This document shows, one piece after another, positions 53,301 to 64,000 of a stretch of 64,000 nucleotides of DNA. The notes under the pieces are model-generated. The model made no database searches. It saw nothing but the letters and a program-made list of their open reading frames with translations, and was not told the origin of the DNA. The first letter of the stretch is position 1. Every line of letters starts with the position of its first letter. The DNA lies in contig JBAIAA010000009.1 in the NCBI GenBank assembly GCA_037893245.1, forward strand, positions 2,046,001 to 2,110,000, written 5' to 3'. The translations under genes were made by a program, and so were the position numbers. The DNA is from Crossaster papposus (taxonomy: Eukaryota > Echinodermata > Asteroidea > Velatida > Solasteridae).

Positions 53301-56300
53301 ATACACGTGTACACGCATAAACATAAGAAAACATGGCTACGAATGAGGATAATTTCATGAACTTATATCTGAGCTGCGAACCTCAACGTTGTTCGAGAAT
53401 GAAGAGACACTCACCAGCTCGAGATCCGAGCCAAAATATTGCCAAATTTCTCACTGGAAAAAAACCTAAACTGAGAGACTCATGCGTCAGGACACTGGCG
53501 GCATACGCCTATGTGGCAATACACGTGTAAATACAAACACATCAGAAAACATGGCTGCGAATGAGGTTAATGTTCTCGACATATATCTGAGCTGCGAACC
53601 TCAACGTTGTTTGAGAATAAAGAGACACTCACCAGCTCGACATCCGAGCCAAAATATTGCCAAATTTCGCACTGGAACAAACCTAAACTGAGAAACTCAT
53701 GCGTCAGGACACTCGGCATATGCCTATGTGGCAATACACGTGTACATACAAACACATCAGAAAACATGGCTGCGAATGAGGATATTTTTCTCGACATATA
53801 TCTGAGCTGCGAACCTCAACCTTGTTCGAGAATGAAGAGACACTCGCCAGCTCGACATCTGAGCCAAAATATTTCCAAATTTCTCACTAGAAAAAAAACC
53901 AAACTGTGAGACTCATACGTCAGGACACGGGCGGAATAGGCCTATGAGGCAATACACGTGTACATACATATACATAAGAAAACATGTCTGCGAATGAGGA
54001 CAATTTCCTCGACATATATCTGAGCTGCGAGCCTCAGCGTTGTTCGAGAATGAAGAGACACTCACCAGCTCGACATCCGAGCCAAAATATTGCCAAATTT
54101 CTCACTGGGAAAAAACAAACTGAGAGACTCATGCTTCAGGATACTGGCGGCATAGGCCTATGAGGCAATACACGTGTAAATACAAACACATCAGAAAACA
54201 TGGCTGCGAATGAGGATAATGTTCTCGACATATATCTGAGCTGCGAACCTCAACGTTGTTTGAGAATGAAGAGATACTCACCAGCTCGACATCCGAGCCA
54301 AAATATTGCCAAATTTCGAACTGGAACAAACCTAAACTGAGAAACGCATGCGTCAGAACACTGGCGGCATATGCCTATGTGGCAATACACGTGTACATAC
54401 AAACACATCAGAAAACATGGCTGCGAATGAGGATATTTTTCTCGACATATATCTGAGCTGCGAACCTCAACGTTGTTCGAGAATGAAGAGACACTCGCCA
54501 GCTCGACATCTGAGCCAAAATATTTCCAAATTTCTCACTAGAAAAAAACCAAACTGTGAGACTCATACGTCAGGACACGGGCGGAATAGGCCTATGAGGC
54601 AATACACGTGTACATACATACACATAAGAAAACATGGCTGCGAATGAGGACAATTTCCTCGACATATATCTGAGCTGCGAGCCTCAACGTTGTTCGAGAA
54701 TGAAGAGACACTCACCAGCTCGACATCCGAGCCAGAATATTGCCAAATTTCTCACTGGGAAAAAACAAACTGAGAAACTCATGCGTCAGGATACTGGCGG
54801 CATAGGCCTATGAGGCAATACACATGTACATACATACACATCAGAAAACATGGCTGCGAATGAGGATAATGTTCTCGACATATATCTGAGCTGCGAACCT
54901 CAACGTTGTTCGAGAATGAAGAGACACTCACCAGCTCGAAATCCGAGCCAAAATATTGCCAAATTTCGCACTGGAACAAACCTAAACTGAGAAACTCATG
55001 CGTCAGGACACTGGCGGCATATGCCTATGTGGCAATACACGTGTACACGCATAAACATAAGAAAACATGGCTACGAATGAGGTTAATTTTATGAACTTAT
55101 ATCTGAGCTGCGAACCTCAACGTTGTTCGAGAATGAAGAGACAATCACCAGCTCGAGATCCGAGCCAAAATATTGCCAAATTTCTCACTGGAAAAAAACC
55201 TAAACTGAGAGACTCATGCGTCAGGACACTGGCGGCATACGCCTATGTGGCAATACACGTGTAAATACAAACACATCAGAAAACATGGCTGCGAATGAGG
55301 ATAATGTTCTCGACATATATCTGAGCTGCGAACCTCAACGTTGTTTGAGAATAAAGAGACACTCACCAGCTCGACATCCGAGCCAAAATATTGCCAAATT
55401 TCGCACTGGAACAAACCTAAACTGAGAAACTCATGCGTCAGGACACTGGCGGCATATGCCTATGTGGCAATACACGTGTACATACAAACACATCAGAAAA
55501 CATGGCTGCGAATGAGGATATTTTTCTCGACATATATCTGAGCTGCGAACCTCAACGTTGTTCGAGAATGAAGAGACACTCGCCAGCTCGACATCTGAGC
55601 CAAAATATTTCCAAATTTCTCACTAGAAAAAAAACCAAACTGTGAGACTCATACGTCAGGACACGGGCGGAATAGGCCTATGAGGCAATACACGTGTACA
55701 TACATACACATAAAAAAACATGGCTGCGAATGAGGACAATTTCCTCGACATATATCTGAGCTGCGAGCCTCAACGTTGTTCGAGAATGAAGAGACACTCA
55801 CCAGCTCGACATCCGAGCCAGAATATTGCCAAATTTCTCACTGGGAAATAACAAACTGAGAAACTCATGCGTCAGGATACTGGCGGCATAGGCCTATGAG
55901 GCAATACACATGTACATACATACACATCAGAAAACATGGCTGCGAATGAGGATAATGTTCTCGACATATATCTGAGCTGCGAACCTCAACGTTGTTCAAG
56001 AATGAAGAGACACTCACCAGCTCGACATCCGAGCCAAAATATTGCCAAATTTCGCACTGGAACTAACCTAAACTGAGAAACTCATGCGTCAGGACACTCG
56101 GCATATGCCTATGTGGCAATACACGTGTACATACAAACACATCAGAAAACATGGCTGCGAATGAGGATATTTTTCTCGACATATATCTGAGCTGCGAACC
56201 TCAACCTTGTTCGAGAATGAAGAGACACTCGCCAGCTCGACATCTGAGCCAAAATATTTCCAAATTTCTCACTAGAAAAAAAACCGAACTGTGAGACTCA

Positions 56301-59300
56301 TACGTCAGGACACGGGCGGAATAGGCCTATGAGGCAATACACGTGTACATACATATACATAAGAAAACATGTCTGCGAATGAGGACAATTTCCTCGACAT
56401 ATATCTGAGCTGCGAGCCTCAGCGTTGTTCGAGAATGAAGAGACACTCACCAGCTCGACATCCGAGCCAAAATATTGCCAAATTTCTCACTGGGAAAAAA
56501 CAAACTGAGAGACTCATGCTTCAGGATACTGGCGGCATAGGCCTATGAGGCAATACACGTGTAAATACAAACACATCAGAAAACATGGCTGCGAATGAGG
56601 ATAATGTTCTCGACATATATCTGAGCTGCGAACCTCAACGTTGTTTGAGAATGAAGAGATACTCACCAGCTCGACATCCGAGCCAAAATATTGCCAAATT
56701 TCGAACTGGAACAAACCTAAACTGAGAAACGCATGCGTCAGAACACTGGCGGCATATGCCTATGTGGCAATACACGTGTACATACAAACACATCAGAAAA
56801 CATGGCTGCGAATGAGGATATTTTTCTCGACATATATCTGAGCTGCGAACCTCAACGTTGTTCGAGAATGAAGAGACACTCGCCAGCTCGACATCTGAGC
56901 CAAAATATTTCCAAATTTCTCACTAGAAAAAAACCAAACTGTGAGACTCATACGTCAGGACACGGGCGGAATAGGCCTATGAGGCAATACACGTGTACAT
57001 ACATACACATAAGAAAACATGGCTGCGAATGAGGACAATTTCCTCGACATATATCTGAGCTGCGAGCCTCAACGTTGTTCGAGAATGAAGAGACACTCAC
57101 CAGCTCGACATCCGAGCCAGAATATTGCCAAATTTCTCACTGGGAAAAAACAAACTGAGAAACTCATGCGTCAGGATACTGGCGGCATAGGCCTATGAGG
57201 CAATACACATGTACATACATACACATCAGAAAACATGGCTGCGAATGAGGATAATGTTCTCGACATATATCTGAGCTGCGAACCTCAACGTTGTTCGAGA
57301 ATGAAGAGACACTCACCAGCTCGAAATCCGAGCCAAAATATTGCCAAATTTCGCACTGGAACAAACCTAAACTGAGAAACTCATGCGTCAGGACACTGGC
57401 GGCATATGCCTATGTGGCAATACACGTGTACACGCATAAACATAAGAAAACATGGCTACGAATGAGGATAATTTTATGAACTTATATCTGAGCTGCGAAC
57501 CTCAACGTTGTTCGAGAATGAAGAGACACTCACCAGCTCGAGATCCGAGCCAAAATATTGCCAAATTTCTCACTGGAAAAAAACCTAAACTGAGAGACTC
57601 ATGCGTCAGGACACTGGCGGCATACGCCTATGTGGCAATACACGTGTAAATACAAACACATCAGAAAACATGGCTGCGAATGAGGATAATGTTCTCGACA
57701 TATATCTGAGCTGCGAACCTCAACGTTGTTTGAGAATAAAGAGACACTCACCAGCTCGACATCCGAGCCAAAATATTGCCAAATTTCGCACTGGAACAAA
57801 CCTAAACTGAGAAACTCATGCGTCAGGACACTGGCGGCATATGCCTATGTGGCAATACACGTGTACATACAAACACATCAGAAAACATGGCTGCGAATGA
57901 GGATATTTTTCTCGACATATATCTGAGCTGCGAACCTCAACGTTGTTCGAGAATGAAGAGACACTCGCCAGCTCGACATCTGAGCCAAAATATTTCCAAA
58001 TTTCTCACTAGAAAAAAAACCAAACTGTGAGACTCATACGTCAGGACACGGGCGGAATAGGCCTATGAGGCAATACACGTGTACATACATACACATAAAA
58101 AAACATGGCTGCGAATGAGGACAATTTCCTCGACATATATCTGAGCTGCGAGCCTCAACGTTGTTCGAGAATGAAGAGACACTCACCAGCTCGACATCCG
58201 AGCCAGAATATTGCCAAATTTCTCACTGGGAAATAACAAACTGAGAAACTCATGCGTCAGGATACTGGCGGCATAGGCCTATGAGGCAATACACATGTAC
58301 ATACATACACATCAGAAAACATGGCTGCGAATGAGGATAATGTTCTCGACATATATCTGAGCTGCGAACCTCAACGTTGTTCAAGAATGAAGAGACACTC
58401 ACCAGCTCGACATCCGAGCCAAAATATTGCCAAATTTCGCACTGGAACTAACCTAAACTGAGAAACTCATGCGTCAGGACACTCGGCATATGCCTATGTG
58501 GCAATACACGTGTACATACAAACACATCAGAAAACATGGCTGCGAATGAGGATATTTTTCTCGACATATATCTGAGCTGCGAACCTCAACCTTGTTCGAG
58601 AATGAAGAGACACTCGCCAGCTCGACATCTGAGCCAAAATATTTCCAAATTTCTCACTAGAAAAAAAACCGAACTGTGAGACTCATACGTCAGGACACGG
58701 GCGGAATAGGCCTATGAGGCAATACACGTGTACATACATATACATAAGAAAACATGTCTGCGAATGAGGACAATTTCCTCGACATATATCTGAGCTGCGA
58801 GCCTCAGCGTTGTTCGAGAATGAAGAGACACTCACCAGCTCGACATCCGAGCCAAAATATTGCCAAATTTCTCACTGGGAAAAAACAAACTGAGAGACTC
58901 ATGCTTCAGGATACTGGCGGCATAGGCCTATGAGGCAATACACGTGTAAATACAAACACATCAGAAAACATGGCTGCGAATGAGGATAATGTTCTCGACA
59001 TATATCTGAGCTGCGAACCTCAACGTTGTTTGAGAATGAAGAGATACTCACCAGCTCGACATCCGAGCCAAAATATTGCCAAATTTCGAACTGGAACAAA
59101 CCTAAACTGAGAAACGCATGCGTCAGAACACTGGCGGCATATGCCTATGTGGCAATACACGTGTACATACAAACACATCAGAAAACATGGCTGCGAATGA
59201 GGATATTTTTCTCGACATATATCTGAGCTGCGAACCTCAACGTTGTTCGAGAATGAAGAGACACTCGCCAGCTCGACATCTGAGCCAAAATATTTCCAAA

Positions 59301-62300
59301 TTTCTCACTAGAAAAAAACCAAACTGTGAGACTCATACGTCAGGACACGGGCGGAATAGGCCTATGAGGCAATACACGTGTACATACATACACATAAGAA
59401 AACATGGCTGCGAATGAGGACAATTTCCTCGACATATATCTGAGCTGCGAGCCTCAACGTTGTTCGAGAATGAAGAGACACTCACCAGCTCGACATCCGA
59501 GCCAGAATATTGCCAAATTTCTCACTGGGAAAAAACAAACTGAGAAACTCATGCGTCAGGATACTGGCGGCATAGGCCTATGAGGCAATACACATGTACA
59601 TACATACACATCAGAAAACATGGCTGCGAATGAGGATAATGTTCTCGACATATATCTGAGCTGCGAACCTCAACGTTGTTCGAGAATGAAGAGACACTCA
59701 CCAGCTCGAAATCCGAGCCAAAATATTGCCAAATTTCGCACTGGAACAAACCTAAACTGAGAAACTCATGCGTCAGGACACTGGCGGCATATGCCTATGT
59801 GGCAATACACGTGTACACGCATAAACATAAGAAAACATGGCTACGAATGAGGTTAATTTTATGAACTTATATCTGAGCTGCGAACCTCAACGTTGTTCGA
59901 GAATGAAGAGACAATCACCAGCTCGAGATCCGAGCCAAAATATTGCCAAATTTCTCACTGGAAAAAAACCTAAACTGAGAGACTCATGCGTCAGGACACT
60001 GGCGGCATACGCCTATGTGGCAATACACGTGTAAATACAAACACATCAGAAAACATGGCTGCGAATGAGGATAATGTTCTCGACATATATCTGAGCTGCG
60101 AACCTCAACGTTGTTTGAGAATAAAGAGACACTCACCAGCTCGACATCCGAGCCAAAATATTGCCAAATTTCGCACTGGAACAAACCTAAACTGAGAAAC
60201 TCATGCGTCAGGACACTGGCGGCATATGCCTATGTGGCAATACACGTGTACATACAAACACATCAGAAAACATGGCTGCGAATGAGGATATTTTTCTCGA
60301 CATATATCTGAGCTGCGAACCTCAACGTTGTTCGAGAATGAAGAGACACTCGCCAGCTCGACATCTGAGCCAAAATATTTCCAAATTTCTCACTAGAAAA
60401 AAAACCAAACTGTGAGACTCATACGTCAGGACACGGGCGGAATAGGCCTATGAGGCAATACACGTGTACATACATACACATAAAAAAACATGGCTGCGAA
60501 TGAGGACAATTTCCTCGACATATATCTGAGCTGCGAGCCTCAACGTTGTTCGAGAATGAAGAGACACTCACCAGCTCGACATCCGAGCCAGAATATTGCC
60601 AAATTTCTCACTGGGAAATAACAAACTGAGAAACTCATGCGTCAGGATACTGGCGGCATAGGCCTATGAGGCAATACACATGTACATACATACACATCAG
60701 AAAACATGGCTGCGAATGAGGATAATGTTCTCGACATATATCTGAGCTGCGAACCTCAACGTTGTTCGAGAATGAAGAGACACTCACCAGCTCGAAATCC
60801 GAGCCAAAATATTGCCAAATTTCGCACTGGAACAAACCTAAACTGAGAAACTCATGCGTCAGGACACTGGCGGCATATGCCTATGTGGCAATACACGTGT
60901 ACACGCATAAACATAAGAAAACATGGCTACGAATGAGGTTAATTTTATGAACTTATATCTGAGCTGCGAACCTCAACGTTGTTCGAGAATGAAGAGACAA
61001 TCACCAGCTCGAGATCCGAGCCAAAATATTGCCAAATTTCTCACTGGAAAAAAACCTAAACTGAGAGACTCATGCGTCAGGACACTGGCGGCATACGCCT
61101 ATGTGGCAATACACGTGTAAATACAAACACATCAGAAAACATGGCTGCGAATGAGGATAATGTTCTCGACATATATCTGAGCTGCGAACCTCAACGTTGT
61201 TTGAGAATAAAGAGACACTCACCAGCTCGACATCCGAGCCAAAATATTGCCAAATTTCGCACTGGAACAAACCTAAACTGAGAAACTCATGCGTCAGGAC
61301 ACTGGCGGCATATGCCTATGTGGCAATACACGTGTACATACAAACACATCAGAAAACATGGCTGCGAATGAGGATATTTTTCTCGACATATATCTGAGCT
61401 GCGAACCTCAACGTTGTTCGAGAATGAAGAGACACTCGCCAGCTCGACATCTGAGCCAAAATATTTCCAAATTTCTCACTAGAAAAAAAACCAAACTGTG
61501 AGACTCATACGTCAGGACACGGGCGGAATAGGCCTATGAGGCAATACACGTGTACATACATACACATAAAAAAACATGGCTGCGAATGAGGACAATTTCC
61601 TCGACATATATCTGAGCTGCGAGCCTCAACGTTGTTCGAGAATGAAGAGACACTCACCAGCTCGACATCCGAGCCAGAATATTGCCAAATTTCTCACTGG
61701 GAAATAACAAACTGAGAAACTCATGCGTCAGGATACTGGCGGCATAGGCCTATGAGGCAATACACATGTACATACATACACATCAGAAAACATGGCTGCG
61801 AATGAGGATAATGTTCTCGACATATATCTGAGCTGCGAACCTCAACGTTGTTCAAGAATGAAGAGACACTCACCAGCTCGACATCCGAGCCAAAATATTG
61901 CCAAATTTCGCACTGGAACAAACCTAAACTGAGAAACTCATGCGTTAGGACACTGGCGGCATATGCCTATGTGGCAATACACGTGTACACGCATAAACAT
62001 AAGAAAACATGGCTACGAATGAGGTTAATTTTATGAACTTATATCTGAGCTGCGAACCTCAACGTTGTTCGAGAATGAAGAGACAATCACCAGCTCGAGA
62101 TCCGAGCCAAAATATTGCCAAATTTCTCACTGGAAAAAAACCTAAACTGAGAGACTCATGCGTCAGGACACTGGCGGCATACGCCTATGTGGCAATACAC
62201 GTGTAAATACAAACACATCAGAAAACATGGCTGCGAATGAGGATAATGTTCTCGACATATATCTGAGCTGTGAACCTCAACGTTGATTGAGAATAAAGAG

Positions 62301-62854
62301 ACACTCACCAGCTCGACATCCGAGCCAAAATATTGCCAAATTTCGCACTGGAACAAACCTAAACTGAGAAACTCATGCGTCAGGACACTGGCGGCATATG
62401 CCTATGTGGCAATACACGTGTACATACAAACACATCAGAAAACATGGCTGCGAATGAGGATATTTTTCTCGACATATATCTGAGCTGCGAACCTCAACGT
62501 TGTTCGAGAATGAAGAGACACTCGCCAGCTCGACATCTGAGCCAAAATATTTCCAAATTTCTCACTAGAAAAAAAACCAAACTGTGAGACTCATACGTCA
62601 GGACACGGGCGGAATAGGCCTATGAGGCAATACACGTGTACATACATACACATAAAAAAACATGGCTGCGAATGAGGACAATTTCCTCGACATATATCTG
62701 AGCTGCGAGCCTCAACGTTGTTCGAGAATGAAGAGACACTCACCAGCTCGACATCCGAGCCAGAATATTGCCAAATTTCTCACTGGGAAATAACAAACTG
62801 AGAAACTCATGCGTCAGGATACTGGCGGCATAGGCCTATGAGGCAATACACATG
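38328..62854. repeat. higher-order repeat domain built from 5-, 6- and 8-monomer units
   Basis: A marker monomer with CACATG in place of CACGTG occurs at 38,328; 38,979; 39,195; 40,932; 42,669; 44,405; 45,490; 46,358; 46,791; 47,876; 49,612; 50,697; 51,783; 53,087; 54,821; 55,907; 57,206; 58,291; 59,591; 60,677; 61,763 and 62,849. In monomers the steps are 3,1,8,8,8,5,4,2,5,8,5,5,6,8,5,6,5,6,5,5,5. Steps of 8 measure 1,734-1,737 bp, 5 measure 1,085-1,086 bp and 6 measure about 1,300 bp. The pair 5+6 (2,385 bp) is itself repeated at 54,821 and 57,206. Confidence 0.85.
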
Positions 62855-62866
62855 TACATACACACA

Positions 62867-63053
62867 AGTGGGTAAATGCCGTCAATAGGGGACGGGGCAT
62901 TGTCCGACCGTCTTCCCTCTTTTGTTTGTACTCTAACGTTTTCGGATGATCGCCATAGGATTTGCACACGAGTCTGAATCGGGGACCTTTGCGGAATAGG
63001 GGACCCCATTGTTCCCTTTGTCATACGTCCCCTATTTCAATCAAAAACAAACG
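62867..63053. mobile_element. 187-bp non-satellite insert, possible small transposable element
   Basis: The satellite is interrupted inside ACATACATACACATCAG. The insert has AATAGGGGACG at 62,884-62,894 and its exact inverted copy CGTCCCCTATT at 63,026-63,036, plus a direct copy AATAGGGGAC at 62,995. Possible flanking duplication: CACACA (62,861-62,866) and CATACA (63,054-63,059), with one mismatch. The inverted repeats are not at the extreme ends, so a MITE is only one possibility; a fragment of an unrelated sequence is another. No coding capacity is evident. Confidence 0.5.
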
Positions 63054-64000
63054 CATACACATCAGAAAACATGGCTGCGAATGAGGATAATGTTCTCGAC
63101 ATATATCTGAGCTGCGAACCTCAACGTTGTTCAAGAATGAAGAGACACTCACCAGCTCGACATCCGAGCCAAAATATTGCCAAATTTCGCACTGGAACAA
63201 ACCTAAACTGAGAAACTCATGCGTCAGGAAACTGGCGGCATATGCCTATGTGGCAATACACGTGTACACGCATAAACATAAGAAAACATGGCTACGAATG
63301 AGGATAATTTTATGAACTTATATCTGAGCTGCGAACCTCAACGTTGTTCGAGAATGAAGAGACACTCACCAGCTCGAGATCCGAGCCAAAATATTGCCAA
63401 ATTTCTCACTGGAAAAAAACCTAAACTGAGAGACTCATGCGTCAGGACACTGGCGGCATACGCCTATGTGGCAATACACGTGTAAATACAAACACATCAG
63501 AAAACATGGCTGCGAATGAGGATAATGTTCTCGACATATATCTGAGCTGCGAACCTCAACGTTGTTTGAGAATAAAGAGACACTCACCAGCTCGACATCC
63601 GAGCCAAAACATTGCCAAATTTCGCACTGGAACAAACCTAAACTGAGAAACTCATGCGTCAGGACACTCGGCATATGCCTATGTGGCAATACACGTGTAC
63701 ATACAAACACATCAGAAAACATGGCTGCGAATGAGGATATTTTTCTCGACATATATCTGAGCTGCGAACCTCAACCTTGTTCGAGAATGAAGAGACACTC
63801 GCCAGCTCGACATCTGAGCCAAAATATTTCCAAATTTCTCACTAGAAAAAAAACCAAACTGTGAGACTCATACGTCAGGACACGGGCGGAATAGCCCTAT
63901 GAGGCAATACACGTGTACATACATATACATAAGAAAACATGTCTGCGAATGAGGACAATTTCCTCGACATATATCTGAGCTGCGAGCCTCAGCGTTGTTC

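Larger units (their letters stand above)
23151..64000. repeat. 217-bp satellite array, right block
   Basis: About 187 further monomers of the same satellite in the same orientation, continuing to the window edge. The block resumes at exactly the monomer phase where the left block stops (ATAGGCCTATG), so the two blocks were one array before the transposon inserted. The first 6 kb copies the left block. From about 33 kb onward the diverged CTCCACATCTGAGCTAAC class disappears and monomers become more uniform and organised in higher-order units. The only non-satellite interruption seen is 62,867-63,053. No coding gene is supported. Confidence 0.97.

Noticed and set aside
62836-63024. 62-codon minus-strand frame across the 187-bp insert
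   Set aside because: It spans the insert/satellite boundary and has no recognised similarity.
23154-64000. Possible CRISPR-like array because of regular repetition
   Set aside because: Units are contiguous 217-bp repeats without unique spacers, in eukaryotic DNA.

Overview
This window is eukaryotic, most likely from a marine or other invertebrate animal. The evidence is a long tandem satellite, a spliced gene with GT/AG introns inside a DNA transposon, and protein families (XPG/PIN-like nuclease plus tesmin-type Cys-rich domain) common in invertebrate genomes. The species cannot be named from sequence alone. There are no bacterial operons, tRNA or rRNA genes, or CRISPR arrays.

Layout. (1) 1-14,659: satellite array of a monomer close to 217 bp. 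(2) 14,660-23,150: an 8,491-bp DNA transposon with perfect 14-bp terminal inverted repeats (TIRs), flanked by a 3-bp ATA target-site duplication. (3) 23,151-64,000: the same satellite resumes in the same phase, interrupted only by a foreign 187-bp insert (62,867-63,053). I estimate about 255 monomers. The array is layered: a 10-monomer repeat of about 2,165 bp lies at 4.3-9.7 kb, an 8.2-kb block is duplicated in tandem (the transposon sits in the second copy), 29-36.5 kb is a mosaic of copied blocks, and 38-63 kb is built from 5-, 6- and 8-monomer higher-order units.

The transposon carries one plus-strand gene. Five exons (14,974-16,275; 16,636-16,882; 17,100-17,291; 17,916-18,004; 18,451-20,790) join in frame to a predicted 1,389-residue protein. 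It has two N-terminal Cys/His modules, a conserved middle, an XPG/FEN1-like nuclease signature and a C-terminal CXC cluster. Protein type, 3-bp duplication and TIRs fit the Academ superfamily best. The 3' part of the element carries an old antisense LINE reverse-transcriptase fragment. A block of the family protein may be missing between exons 4 and 5, so the copy could be defective although no stop interrupts the model.

The unoccupied version of the insertion site is in the same window (6,441-6,443, first copy of the 8.2-kb duplication). It confirms the element ends and indicates that insertion followed the array duplication. The many 60-100-codon open frames in the satellite are by-products of a monomer whose length is not a multiple of three and are not annotated as genes.
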